This document shows positions 37,499-46,813 of a stretch of DNA of 64,000 nucleotides, in pieces. The notes beneath the pieces are model-generated. The model was not told where the DNA came from and did not search any database. It saw nothing but the letters and a program-made list of their open reading frames with translations. Origin of the DNA: Gammaproteobacteria bacterium (GTDB taxonomy: Bacteria > Pseudomonadota > Gammaproteobacteria > GRL18); the NCBI GenBank assembly GCA_016744995.1, contig JADGDG010000014.1, positions 52,957 to 116,956 of the forward strand, written 5' to 3'. A program made the translations under genes and the position numbers. Every line of letters starts with the position of its first letter. Within the stretch, counting starts at the first letter, position 1.

Positions 37499-39424
37499 TT
37501 ATAAATCATTCCATATGGAGTCAAAATCCGTATCACTGTCTAATGATAAAGTATCATTGTCAGCGTTTTTTGGAGGAGTTACTTTTTTTGTATGAGTACC
37601 ATAAAAATCCTCGGCCAGACTGTATTTGAATCGAGAAAAATGAGAACTGATCTCCAAAGTGTCCAGCAGGACAATTTTTGTTTTGACACTGGTAATATTT
37701 GAATTGATCAGACGATATTCATCGAGCATGACTTGATCGCGGACTTTATATCCCAGAGCGGTAGTAATGAGAGTTTTAGGCTGTTTCATTATTGGGATTG
37801 CAGGCAGCATAATGGCACGGGATTTCATGCCTTCCTGCATACTGACAAATTTTGCCGTACTGACTGCTATGGCATTTGGAGCAATAATTTGTACCCCAAT
37901 TTGAATTTTGTCAGTTTGGATGCATTTTAGCCAGCGAATGGTGCCGACAAACCAATAGCCTTCTTTTTGCCCTGTTTCATGGCTAATTGCAATGAGTTCT
38001 CCTACCTTAGCGTTTATTGAATCATTGTGATCCCATAAGAGACAGTAACCACCAATACTCTCGTTGACCATTTCCCAGTCATGGGGCTTGTTGGGATCGG
38101 CTTTGCTCTGTGAGGCTTTATCTTTATTCTCATCTTTACCTGAGTCAGATAATGATTTATTCTGGAAAACTTCTCCCCAGATGTCGCTGACCTTTACTGT
38201 TGATTCTACGTGTCGTGAACTAAAACCATTGTCAGGGAGCGAGTTCTCACTGAGTATAAATTTACCACTACTCTCGGCTTCTTTGACTTTCATCCAATCT
38301 GGTTCGGTATTGCCATTTAAAACATAGTGAACATTATTCAGACCAATAGCAACTTTTAATTTTGCATTGGCTGGACGTCGACTGTGCTGCCTGTTTGGGG
38401 CAATTCCCCAGGACAGAGAAAGCTGTTTTAAAAGTTCAACATTAATTTCGGTGGTTTGAGTTTCAGGACCATGAAAGTGTTCAATCAAGTGAGTATAATC
38501 AAGCCTGGTTGTATCGATTGTCCAGGTAGCCTGCTTGTCCGGGACATCTTGAGGTGCGACAAAAGAGGGTTGAGAGTCTTTAGACAGGTCAATGACCAAA
38601 GCGTCTTTATCTTCATTATCCTGATGTAAATGGAGATCAGCTAATGCAGACCATTCTTCTAATTGTTTAAAAATTGAGTACGTATGATGTTGTGCCATAC
38701 GGTAGGGATCAGCAATGGAAACTAATAATATCTGTAAATAAATATTTTTAATTGTGGTCTCAGTCACCAGCTGCAAAGAGGGATCGGTTATTTTTTTATT
38801 GAGTATTTTCTCTTTATGGGCTAATAAAAATAACTGATGTACTTCAGACCATTGTCCCCTTCGAGGTGCATTGTAGAACTGATAATTGGCAATAATGGCC
38901 AGGCTGTTGTGACGCATGATACGCTGAATGACCAGAGCCATTAATTTGCGTTTTCCAGGACAAAGAAAAAATACTTTACAATTTAGCAAATCTCTTAAAA
39001 TGAGTTTATACCCGAGACTCACCTGTTTGTGCAGCTTCTGTATTAATATCGCAATACGTGAGTGCTTTTCATCCAAAGGCAATTCTCGGTTCAGATTCAA
39101 TTGCTTCAGATTTGAGGCAAGCTCTACGATAGGTTCATGAATTTTTTCTAAAAAATACAGACGTTTTTTATAAGCAACTAAGTGTTGATTGGTTTCTTTT
39201 AAAGTTATGTAAATGGTTTTGGTTGAAACCCTTATGTTGGCTAAGGGGAGTGTATCAAACCATTGATCAATGGCCTTTATTTGAAATTTGAATCCGGATT
39301 TTCCTGCTTTTGTTTGTTCCGGCAGTATTTTAAATAAAGCTTGCTCTGTCGTTTGCAAGTCCGTTCTCCACAGAAAGTCTATAAAATAATGAGAGCAGGG
39401 TACTCGGGTAATACCTGAACACAT
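37499..39424 (-). CDS. large helical protein with C-terminal PilZ-like domain (PA4958-like)
   Basis: 641 aa, transcribed toward the FimX-like gene, 130 bp before it. The N-terminal 350 residues are mainly helical with no recognisable catalytic motif (KAIDQWFDTLPLANIRVS). The C-terminal part resembles PilZ: N-E-S-I-G-G matches (D/N)xSxxG in VNESIGGYCLLW, followed by GTIRWLK and IGVQIIAPNA strands; a clear RxxxR partner is not obvious. Synteny with parC-fimX suggests it is the counterpart of the uncharacterised gene beside fimX. Start at ATG 39424 lacks a clear ribosome site. Confidence 0.6.
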   Translation of the reverse strand: MCSGITRVPCSHYFIDFLWRTDLQTTEQALFKILPEQTKAGKSGFKFQIKAIDQWFDTLPLANIRVSTKTIYITLKETNQHLVAYKKRLYFLEKIHEPIVELASNLKQLNLNRELPLDEKHSRIAILIQKLHKQVSLGYKLILRDLLNCKVFFLCPGKRKLMALVIQRIMRHNSLAIIANYQFYNAPRRGQWSEVHQLFLLAHKEKILNKKITDPSLQLVTETTIKNIYLQILLVSIADPYRMAQHHTYSIFKQLEEWSALADLHLHQDNEDKDALVIDLSKDSQPSFVAPQDVPDKQATWTIDTTRLDYTHLIEHFHGPETQTTEINVELLKQLSLSWGIAPNRQHSRRPANAKLKVAIGLNNVHYVLNGNTEPDWMKVKEAESSGKFILSENSLPDNGFSSRHVESTVKVSDIWGEVFQNKSLSDSGKDENKDKASQSKADPNKPHDWEMVNESIGGYCLLWDHNDSINAKVGELIAISHETGQKEGYWFVGTIRWLKCIQTDKIQIGVQIIAPNAIAVSTAKFVSMQEGMKSRAIMLPAIPIMKQPKTLITTALGYKVRDQVMLDEYRLINSNITSVKTKIVLLDTLEISSHFSRFKYSLAEDFYGTHTKKVTPPKNADNDTLSLDSDTDFDSIWNDL

Positions 39425-39452
39425 ATTTATTATTTTTATTGGTTATTATATT

Positions 39453-39479
39453 AGTATAGTCTGAAATTCAGACTATACT
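39453..39479. promoter_or_regulatory. perfect 27-bp palindrome upstream of the PilZ-tailed gene
   Basis: AGTATAGTCTGAA and TTCAGACTATACT are exact complements around one central A, 29 bp before the ATG of the minus-strand gene. It could be an operator, an mRNA hairpin over the leader, or a terminator stem for the upstream halogenase gene (no U-run). Nothing else is recognisable in the rest of the 39425-39786 gap. Confidence 0.6.
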
Positions 39480-39786
39480 GTGCTCTTAATCATAAAAAGC
39501 CTCTTTTATTTACTTACCGAATTCTTCCTCTTTGATAAAAAGTATAGGAAATGTTTTGGCCTATTTTATTGATTTCTAACTAAAATATAAAAAAATCACT
39601 GATGTATTCTAAACGACAATTCAAAAAATGTCCAAATTAGTAAAAGTATAGCATTTTTGATTGTTTTTAAAAGGTAGAATCAACTCACTACTGGCCTTTC
39701 AGGCACCAGAGACAAATTTAGCAGAAGCAAAATCTACGAGGAAAACTCTGCCAGAACTCTTCTTTTTGTCCTCATTGATGATCCTA

Positions 39787-41136
39787 TCAAGATGGGGGTT
39801 TAAGTTTGTCTTCAGGCATCGTTCCCTGAGTGAAAACCTCCTTGACATTTCTACGTCGTTTTAGCCAGGATTTTATTGTACCGGGTAACATTCTGATGGC
39901 ATAGTTATAATAAATAAGATGAAATAACTTCAGGCGCCATTTGACGGCTTTATTGTCAAAAATATCACCTGCCAGCATAGAAATGACTGCGGACTCAAGC
40001 TGCCAGTCATTTTTTGGGGCCATAAACAAACGTTGTATGGCTGGTGAAGTAAAACGATAAATAAACCAGCACATTTCATTGATCCCCTTGCGCAGGCGTT
40101 TTTCCAGTTTGTTACAATAGAAAGCGGTTTTATCAGGATTTTTAAAAGCTTGATCAATGGTTTCTGCGGCCTGTTCAGCACCGCTCATGCCAAGATAAAC
40201 ACCACTGGAAAAAACTGGATCAACAAAAGCAAAAGCATCTCCCAGTAGCATAAAATCACGTCCCCACATTTTCTTAGAGGTATAAGCAAAATTACCCGTT
40301 GCCCTGATTTCACCTAGATTTTTGGCGTTTTTCATGCGTGCAGATACCGCATTATTCATTGTGATAGTTTGCCATAAAAACTCTTCTGTAGAACCCGTCA
40401 GTGTTTTCAGATATTCAGGCCAGCAGACGGCGCCAACACTCATGCTGCCGTCATTCAGGGGGATCATCCAGAACCAGCCGTGCTCAAACCAGTAAATACT
40501 GATATTTCCTTCATCCCTGCCAGTGCGGCGTTCAACATTTGAGAAATGGCCAAAAATAGCAGAACTCTGATGATCCGGATTTTTCTGTTTGAGCTTCATT
40601 GTTCGGGATAAAAGAGAATCTCTTCCAGAAGCATCAATGATATAGCGGCTATGTAATTGCCCAGATCCACCATCTTGCTTTTTATAAGAGGCAATAACAT
40701 GACCAGCTGAAGGAAATTCAACTTGTGTCACCTTATGTTTTTCCAGTACGCTGACACCTTTATTTTTACAATTTTCTAACAGGATGTGATCAAATTCACT
40801 GCGTTTAACTTCGTAGGCGTAAGGATATTTTTTATTAAAGGATTTTTCAAAATAGAATGTTTCGCGCTGCCATTGCTGTGTCTCTGGATCAAGTGCATTA
40901 AATTCAGCACCATGTTTAATAATGCCAATTTCTTTTATCTGTTCAAGGACACCCAGGCGTTCCAGAATGGGTAAGTTCATTGGTAAGAGTGATTCACCAA
41001 TATGAAATCGAGGATGCTCAGCTTTCTCCAGCAGGCAGACACTATAACCTTTTTCACTCAATAGTGTGGCAGCTGTGGTGCCTACAGGCCCGCCTCCAAT
41101 AATAATAATGTCATATTGTATTTTAGTTGAATTCAT
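39787..41136 (-). CDS. flavin-dependent halogenase-like oxidoreductase
   Basis: 449 aa. N-terminal FAD-binding GGGPVG (residues 14-19), ESLLP motif, and the halogenase signature WxWxIP as WFWMIP. FVDPVFSSGVYLGM supplies the D-P...S-G end of the FAD site. A Lys just before GAEF (KHGAEF) is in the region of the halogenase catalytic Lys. Together these place it in the tryptophan/phenol halogenase-like superfamily (PF04820) rather than plain hydroxylases; substrate and halide cannot be read. It is divergent, by 134 bp, from a cupin/JmjC gene, a pairing often seen for halogenases. It could halogenate the aryl head of the pigment made by the cluster downstream, which is inference. Confidence 0.72.
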   Translation of the reverse strand: MNSTKIQYDIIIIGGGPVGTTAATLLSEKGYSVCLLEKAEHPRFHIGESLLPMNLPILERLGVLEQIKEIGIIKHGAEFNALDPETQQWQRETFYFEKSFNKKYPYAYEVKRSEFDHILLENCKNKGVSVLEKHKVTQVEFPSAGHVIASYKKQDGGSGQLHSRYIIDASGRDSLLSRTMKLKQKNPDHQSSAIFGHFSNVERRTGRDEGNISIYWFEHGWFWMIPLNDGSMSVGAVCWPEYLKTLTGSTEEFLWQTITMNNAVSARMKNAKNLGEIRATGNFAYTSKKMWGRDFMLLGDAFAFVDPVFSSGVYLGMSGAEQAAETIDQAFKNPDKTAFYCNKLEKRLRKGINEMCWFIYRFTSPAIQRLFMAPKNDWQLESAVISMLAGDIFDNKAVKWRLKLFHLIYYNYAIRMLPGTIKSWLKRRRNVKEVFTQGTMPEDKLKPPS

Positions 41137-41269
41137 TGTTTATTCCGTACCAGAGACATTGGAGAAAATGATATTGGTCAAAATGAAGTAAAGATAAATA
41201 GCCTCGGCTTTGCTTCATTATTTTTATCTGATAATATCAGAATAACGTAATAATCTAAATAGATGCAAA

Positions 41270-42151
41270 ATGATTAAAGTTTCTCCCATAGAAGAAATCG
41301 ATCACCTTGATGCGCAAACATTTATAAACAACTACAAAAAAAAGAATAAACCTGTTGTTATAAAAAAGCTGACCGAAAATTGGCCTGCTCAAAAGAAATG
41401 GAGCTTTGAGTATATTAAAGAACTTGCAGGCGACAAACAGGTTCCTCTTTATGATTGTGTGCCGTCAAAAGACCGAAAGCATCAACATGCCCCTGCTGTG
41501 ACCATGTCTCTGGCTCAGTATATAAATCGTCTAGAGCAGGGAAAAACAGATTTACGTTTATTTTTTTATAATTTTCTCAGTGAAATTCCGCTTTTAAGTA
41601 AAGATTTTTCATATCCTGAAATAGGACTCAAATTCTTTAAAAAATTACCTGTATTGTTTATCGCGGGTGCTGGAACAAAAGTACAAATGCATTTTGATAT
41701 TGATTATGCCGATATATTTTTGTGTCATTTTGGTGGAAAAAAACGAGTCATGATGTTCTCACATGAACAAACTCGATATATGTATCATGTACCTTTTTCC
41801 TATAGCAGCTTACATGATGTGGATTTTGATTCCCCCGATTATGATAAATACCCTGCTTTAAAATATTTGCAGGGTGAAGTGGCTGAATTACACCATGGTG
41901 ACATTCTTTATATCCCTCCCGGTTACTGGCATTATATTGTTTATGAAGAGGCCAGTTTATCTATGGCTCTCAGGGCGTTCCCAAGAACTCCTGTCAATTT
42001 TCTCAAAATGCTTAATAATCTGCTGATCATCCGAACAGTTGAAGGATTGATGAGAAAATTTATCGGTCAATCATGGAATAATAGAAATGAACGTCAGGCA
42101 GTGATTCAAACTAATGAGGCAATTGCAAAAAAATCTACTAAATTGGTTTGA
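41270..42151 (+). CDS. cupin-like JmjC-domain 2-oxoglutarate/Fe(II) oxygenase
   Basis: 293 aa, cupin_8 family. Iron ligands are visible: HFD in QMHFDIDYADIF and the distal His in IPPGYWHYIVY; Lys in GGKKRVMMF may bind 2-oxoglutarate. N-terminal KKKNKPVVIKKLTENWPA is typical of this family. Such hydroxylases act on proteins or small molecules. Divergent from the halogenase, sharing a 134-bp promoter region; a small lipoprotein gene follows in the same direction. Confidence 0.8.
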   Translation: MIKVSPIEEIDHLDAQTFINNYKKKNKPVVIKKLTENWPAQKKWSFEYIKELAGDKQVPLYDCVPSKDRKHQHAPAVTMSLAQYINRLEQGKTDLRLFFYNFLSEIPLLSKDFSYPEIGLKFFKKLPVLFIAGAGTKVQMHFDIDYADIFLCHFGGKKRVMMFSHEQTRYMYHVPFSYSSLHDVDFDSPDYDKYPALKYLQGEVAELHHGDILYIPPGYWHYIVYEEASLSMALRAFPRTPVNFLKMLNNLLIIRTVEGLMRKFIGQSWNNRNERQAVIQTNEAIAKKSTKLV

Positions 42152-42199
42152 ATTCATATATTCTTAATTACAATCTTTTTTTAGACTAGGGAAAATATC

Positions 42200-42592
42200 A
42201 TGTTGAATAAAAATATTATTTTATTAATTCTTGTATCCATCTTTATCATTGGTTGTCGAACAGCCCCTGTTATGACAATTACTGATGCACCTATCAACAC
42301 CGAATCCGGGAAAGCACCCTCTTTATCAGCGGTCACTCATGACATTGTTCAGGCGGGGATTGCACTGGGCTGGCAAATGGAAAAAGTACAGCCGGGTCAT
42401 ATCATCGGCACACTTAACTTGAGAAAACATATGGTTCAGGTTGATATTAATTATTCACAAAGCAAATACTCTATCTTTTACAAAGACAGCCATGAAATGA
42501 GATATGACGGTACTAATATTCATGCAAATTACAATAGCTGGGTACAAAACCTGGATAAAAAGATAAGTGCTTATGCTTATGGTAATAATTAA
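42200..42592 (+). CDS. small lipoprotein of unknown function
   Basis: 130 aa; signal peptide with lipobox IIGC (Cys at about 19). The mature part has alternating strand and helix (IGTLNLRKHMVQVDINYSQS) resembling a small alpha/beta periplasmic domain. No family recognised. AGGGAAAATATC ribosome site before the ATG. Follows the cupin gene by 48 bp, possibly in one operon. Confidence 0.7.
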   Translation: MLNKNIILLILVSIFIIGCRTAPVMTITDAPINTESGKAPSLSAVTHDIVQAGIALGWQMEKVQPGHIIGTLNLRKHMVQVDINYSQSKYSIFYKDSHEMRYDGTNIHANYNSWVQNLDKKISAYAYGNN

Positions 42593-42701
42593 CTTAGAAC
42601 AGAACATCGCCCTGAAAAAATAAAACTTGAAGGGTGTAAGTCTATTTTAAGCGAAAGCTAGTCAACCGCTGGTCATAAAAGAACAAGGAGCTTAAAACTA
42701 A

Positions 42702-42992
42702 ATGAAAACATCTATACTCATGTCAGTAATTGGTTTCATTCTATTTGTTGTGTCCGTGATAAAAAGTATTGATACTAATTGTTTTCATTGTAAAAAATAT
42801 TTTGTATTGGATCCGTTAATGATGATGCTATCATTGGTTTCTTTGATAATATTGAGTGCAGCTTTCGTCAGACTTCTTAAAACAATGGAACCTTTACAAC
42901 TTAATTCGTATAACGCAGTATCATTAATTGAATCTAGTGCATATGAATCACAGGTTTCATTTCCACCACAGGATATTAGTACTGAGCTCTAA
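42702..42992 (+). CDS. small two-helix membrane protein, unknown
   Basis: 96 aa; membrane segments about 6-22 and 42-60, separated by a short loop containing CFHCKK. The C-terminus is polar. AAGGAG ribosome site 12 bases upstream. No family recognised. Confidence 0.55.
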   Translation: MKTSILMSVIGFILFVVSVIKSIDTNCFHCKKYFVLDPLMMMLSLVSLIILSAAFVRLLKTMEPLQLNSYNAVSLIESSAYESQVSFPPQDISTEL

Positions 42993-43295
42993 TCTGTAGT
43001 CTGATGCTATTAATTCAGGCCATATATTATAATTTGTACATTGGTTTTAAGCGACTATATTAGTTCAGCTTTATAATTTAAAATTCTTTAAAATAAGGGG
43101 CTTTTTTATAACAAAAATTTGCTTTGGAACACAATGTAGTATTAACAGGCCATCCATAAAATGCTCACCTATGACAAAATATGATGTAACTTAAAAATAA
43201 TCACTCTGGAAAAGAAAATTACTTTCCAGGGAGTACGGGTATAATTGCAACTAATGCATAACAAATTGCTGCTGATGGAAAATAAAGGGAAATAC

Positions 43296-43532
43296 ATGAA
43301 AACTATGAATTGTAAACAACTTGGTGGTGCGTGCGAAAAAGAATTTCACGCCAGTTCTTTTAAAGAAATTGCAGAAATGAGTAAACAACATGGAATGGAA
43401 ATGTTTCAAAAAAAAGATGAAGCGCATCTAAAAGCAATGAATAAAATGCAAGAACTTATGCAAAAACCTGAAGCGATGAAAGATTGGTTTGAAAACAAGA
43501 AAAAAGAATTTGAGGCATTGGCTGACAATTAA
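43296..43532 (+). CDS. DUF1059-family small protein
   Basis: 78 aa beginning MKTMNCKQLGGACEKEFHA, typical of DUF1059, then a Lys/Met/Glu-rich helix. The frame is open upstream to 43245, but ATG 43296 has an AAAGGGA site six bases before and gives the family's usual start. An inverted repeat CTGGAAA/TTTCCAG lies upstream (about 43206-43230). The 43000-43290 gap holds no other gene. Confidence 0.8.
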   Translation: MKTMNCKQLGGACEKEFHASSFKEIAEMSKQHGMEMFQKKDEAHLKAMNKMQELMQKPEAMKDWFENKKKEFEALADN

Positions 43533-43562
43533 AAAGTAGAAATTGACCAGGAAATCTGCGAA

Positions 43563-43712
43563 ATGCACGTTCTTGTCATTGTTCTATGTGCCGCAAGGTT
43601 TTTAAGTGCGCAAGCTTCTGCATATGCTCAGGTAGAACCTGAGGACTGTTCATGGTTAAAAGGTGAAAAATGGAAAAATCTAGTTATTCTACACCCTCGT
43701 TATATTTCTTAG
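43563..43712 (+). CDS. possible small exported protein
   Basis: 49-codon frame starting MHVLVIVLCAARF with a signal-like segment to ASAYAQ, then VEPEDCSWLKGEKWKN. Its TAG stop lies within the ribosome site of the methyltransferase (TTAGGAGAGTAAGTG), so coupling is possible. No clear own ribosome site and no homology claimed. Confidence 0.3.
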   Translation: MHVLVIVLCAARFLSAQASAYAQVEPEDCSWLKGEKWKNLVILHPRYIS

Positions 43713-43720
43713 GAGAGTAA

Positions 43721-44410
43721 GTGGAAAAATCTGAAATTCAAATATCAAAAGGATTATATGAATATATGCTTTCGGTATCACTACGTGAACACGATGCCTT
43801 AAGAGAATTGCGCGAAGTTACAGCTAAAGACTCCAGTGCAATTATGCAAATTCCACCAGAGCAAGGTCAGTTCATGGCATTGTTAGTGAAAATTCTTAAC
43901 GCAAAGAAAACTCTGGAAATTGGTACGTACACCGGATACAGCACATTAAGTGTCGCATTGGCAATGCCAGATAATAGCAACACAATTACTTGCGACATTA
44001 ATTCAGAATGGACAAATATTGGCAAGAAATACTGGAAACAAGCGGGTGTAGAAAATAAAATTGATCTGCGAATAGGCCCAGCATTAGATACTCTTGATGG
44101 ACTAATAAATGATGGGCACGAAAATACGTTTGATTTTTCTTTCATTGACGCAGATAAGATCAATTATGATGGATATTATGAAAAATCACTAAAATTGTTA
44201 TGCCCTGGTGGGCTCATGGCTATTGATAATGTTTTTCTTTTTGGCTCTGTTGTTGATCCGGAATTACTGGATGAAGACTTAAAAATAAGGATATCGGATA
44301 CAGATATCTTGGCAATGCGTACCCTCAATGAAAAGATCAAAAAAGATGAAAGGATAGATTTGACTATGCTGCCTGTAGCAGATGGACTTACACTGGTACG
44401 TAAGAAATAA
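43721..44410 (+). CDS. class I SAM-dependent O-methyltransferase
   Basis: 229 aa, catechol-O-methyltransferase-like (PF01596). SAM-binding motif LEIGTYTGYSTLSVALAM (residues about 65-82), metal-ligand DADKINYDGYYE and DNVFLFGSV with the metal-binding D and N. GTG start at 43721 after TAGGAGAG. Substrates of this family are often phenolic; with an aryl polyene cluster and halogenase nearby, methylation of an aromatic head is possible but unproven. Confidence 0.85.
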   Translation: MEKSEIQISKGLYEYMLSVSLREHDALRELREVTAKDSSAIMQIPPEQGQFMALLVKILNAKKTLEIGTYTGYSTLSVALAMPDNSNTITCDINSEWTNIGKKYWKQAGVENKIDLRIGPALDTLDGLINDGHENTFDFSFIDADKINYDGYYEKSLKLLCPGGLMAIDNVFLFGSVVDPELLDEDLKIRISDTDILAMRTLNEKIKKDERIDLTMLPVADGLTLVRKK

Positions 44411-44679
44411 CAGGTAAATAAAAATCAAATTAAGAAACATAATAAGGCCAGTCAACTCAGATATTTTGTTATGCCATGCTTCACAAAATTCTGATTATTG
44501 GCGACATTATGTTTTCAAAATTCTGAATTTAATATTTCAGCAGTCTTTCATACATAAAAAGATCCTGTGTTATATGAGTGTTGGTTAATTGAATTTATAA
44601 CTTGAAATAACTATTCCAGATCAGTTAGTTATTAAATTAACTGTTTATTCTGCTCTCATTCTGCCGATATTGTTCGTCA

Positions 44680-45105
44680 CTAAAAATCCACTTTACGACG
44701 TTGTACTTTTTGCTGGCCCCGCCTGGTTTTATGATCCATACGTCTTCGTTTTGAAGCTTTTGTCGGCTTGGTCGTTCTGCGTTTTTTCTGGGTAAGCATC
44801 GCTTTTAGAATAATAGCAACTAAGCGATTTAAAGCATCTTCACGATTTTTATCCTGAGTACGAAAACTTTGAGCTTTAATGATGATCAGACCATCCCGGG
44901 TAATATGATGATCATTCAGTTTCATTAGTTTTTCTTTGTAGCTGTCAGGCAATGATGAGGCTTGGATATCAAAGCGTAAATGAACAGCGGTTGAAACTTT
45001 ATTGACATTTTGACCCCCAGAGCCCTGAGAACGAATAAAATTCAATTCGATTTCCTGAATGGGAATAGAGACTTGATTTGAAATTTGCAGTAAAGCACGA
45101 TTCAT
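44680..45105 (-). CDS. arfB: alternative ribosome-rescue factor ArfB (YaeJ)
   Basis: 141 aa from ATG 45105. Peptidyl-tRNA hydrolase that frees ribosomes stalled without a stop codon. GGQ motif in RSQGSGGQNVNKVSTAV, followed by the class-I release-factor-like domain, and a basic C-terminal tail (KKRRTTKPTKASKRRR) that enters the empty mRNA channel. The frame extends upstream to 45168 into the inverted-repeat element, but the length from 45105 matches E. coli ArfB (140 aa). Confidence 0.92.
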   Translation of the reverse strand: MNRALLQISNQVSIPIQEIELNFIRSQGSGGQNVNKVSTAVHLRFDIQASSLPDSYKEKLMKLNDHHITRDGLIIIKAQSFRTQDKNREDALNRLVAIILKAMLTQKKRRTTKPTKASKRRRMDHKTRRGQQKVQRRKVDF

Positions 45106-45150
45106 GATTGTAGTCGATTTAACCTCTTGCCTTAAATAAGTGTTCCTGAG

Positions 45151-45264
45151 TGGTGTCCAATGAGTCAATGAATAGAGGATATACTATTTCGTGATTTGAC
45201 GCAGTCTGAACGTAATAGTATATCCTCTATTCATTGACGGTTTATATCTTCGATATGGACACCA
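45151..45264. repeat. 114-bp inverted-repeat element
   Basis: Perfect 25-bp arms at 45164-45188 and 45214-45238 (ending GGATATACTATT / AATAGTATATCC) around a 25-base centre, with outer 9-bp arms TGGTGTCCA (45151-45159) and TGGACACCA (45256-45264). No coding capacity and no flanking duplication seen. It lies between arfB and the end of the pigment cluster, both on the minus strand; a MITE-like relic or strong mRNA hairpin. Confidence 0.8.
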
Positions 45265-45329
45265 TTTGGAAACAGATATCCAGATGTAAAAACAGGTATT
45301 TGTGCATCAGAGAGTTAAAGCCTTTAAGC

Positions 45330-46088
45330 TTAATACTTTTCAGGTGCTTTATTGGTCATTGCAGCCCATAAATCTTTGCGGTTAAAGCGTGTTATAAGCA
45401 GTCTTTTTGCGACCATTTTTGTGATTTTCTTAATATCCTGCCAGGGTTGAAAATGACTGGCTCTGCGGTTTTTATGATAAATGGTCGGAATGGTCACCAC
45501 AGAAGTAAAATGTCCCTGCCAGGCTGCTTCGATAATGACTTCACTTTCAAAGACAAAACCCTCACTGTTTTTTAATTGGACTAATTTCTTCAGCAGTTTG
45601 ACCGGATAAGCTCGAAAGCCGGATTGGCTATCAGTGACACCATAACCTGCTGCCCATGAAATCCAGAAATTGGCAAAACGATTTGCCAGAAATCGGCCCA
45701 GCGGCTGCGTTTTTAAATTTCGTTCACGGGCACCAATCACCAGATCGTTGCTATTATCCTGATGAGTCTGTAATAGCAGAGGGATATCTTCAGCCCGGTG
45801 CTGGGCATCGCCATCCATGGTGATAACAACATCAAACTTTTCCTTTATTGCTTGTTCAAAGCCATGCCAGAGGCAACTAGCCTTACCCTGATTGTTGTTG
45901 TTTTCTATAATACAGAAAGAATATTCATCACTCATTGTCTGTAAAATACCGGCAGTGTTGTCACTTGATGCATCGTTGACCACTATGAGTTGATCGGGTT
46001 GTTGCTGAAGAACTGATTTGATCAATGGCTCAATGGTGGCTGCTTCATTATAGGCTGGAATGAGAACCATCCACTTTATCCGGCTCAT
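45330..46088 (-). CDS. family 2 glycosyltransferase (aryl polyene cluster)
   Basis: 252 aa. GT-A fold start VLIPAYNEAATIEPLIKSVL, VVNDASSDNT, DGDAQH (DxD-type) and QSGFRAYP, as in polyprenyl/dolichol-phosphate sugar transferases. Such enzymes are recurrent members of APE and xanthomonadin clusters, where they probably attach a sugar or head group to the polyene lipid. Its ATG overlaps the preceding reductase stop by four bases (46085-46088). Last gene of the cluster. Confidence 0.85.
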   Translation of the reverse strand: MSRIKWMVLIPAYNEAATIEPLIKSVLQQQPDQLIVVNDASSDNTAGILQTMSDEYSFCIIENNNNQGKASCLWHGFEQAIKEKFDVVITMDGDAQHRAEDIPLLLQTHQDNSNDLVIGARERNLKTQPLGRFLANRFANFWISWAAGYGVTDSQSGFRAYPVKLLKKLVQLKNSEGFVFESEVIIEAAWQGHFTSVVTIPTIYHKNRRASHFQPWQDIKKITKMVAKRLLITRFNRKDLWAAMTNKAPEKY

Positions 46089-46804
46089 ATCATCCCACCA
46101 TTAATTGAAATGACCTGACCGGAAATATAAGCGGCTTCATCAGATGCCAGAAAGCTTACCAGAGAAGCGACTTCGCTGGCCTCACCCGCTCGCTGCATGG
46201 GAACCATCTGACGAATTTTTTCAGGTGGGAAATTATCTTTACTCATGGCTGTTTTGATAATACCCGGTGCCACGACATTAGCTGTAATGCCTCGTGATGC
46301 CAGTTCAATTGACAGGGACTTACAAGCACCACTTAAGCCGGCTTTAGCTGCAGCATAATTCGCCTGACCACGATTGCCGGTAATACCGGCAATGGAGCTG
46401 ATAGCAATGACTCGCCCCCAACGGGTTTTCATCATGGGCAGCATCATTGGCTGGGTTATATTAAAAAAACCATTTAGAGAAACATCAATAACATCATCCC
46501 ATTGGGACTTACTCATCCCGGCCAGAGGTGCATCCTTATGGATACCGGCATTATGGACTAGAATTTGAATAGGATGTGCCTGTGTCAGTTCTGTAATTTT
46601 GGCTGAAGTTTGCTCAAAGTCAGTCAAATCAAATTGAATGGTCTGAGCAGATCCGCCTGCTTTAATTATGGAATCAACCAGAATCTGAGCGTTTTCTATA
46701 TTTTGATTTGCGTGAACAATAACATGGTGACCGTCATTGGCCAGACGCAGGCATATAGCCTGACCAATTTCACCACTGCCACCGGTAACAAGAGCATATT
46801 TCAT
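46085..46804 (-). CDS. 3-oxoacyl-ACP reductase (FabG/ApeQ-like)
   Basis: 239 aa short-chain dehydrogenase. NAD(P) motif TGGSGEIGQAI, NAG motif (LVHNAGIHKD), catalytic Ser in ISSIAGITG and YAAAKAG. In the aryl polyene pathway this reduces the beta-keto group in each elongation round. Sits between the dehydratase and glycosyltransferase, overlapping the latter. Confidence 0.9.
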   Translation of the reverse strand: MKYALVTGGSGEIGQAICLRLANDGHHVIVHANQNIENAQILVDSIIKAGGSAQTIQFDLTDFEQTSAKITELTQAHPIQILVHNAGIHKDAPLAGMSKSQWDDVIDVSLNGFFNITQPMMLPMMKTRWGRVIAISSIAGITGNRGQANYAAAKAGLSGACKSLSIELASRGITANVVAPGIIKTAMSKDNFPPEKIRQMVPMQRAGEASEVASLVSFLASDEAAYISGQVISINGGMI

Positions 46805-46813
46805 AATTAATTA

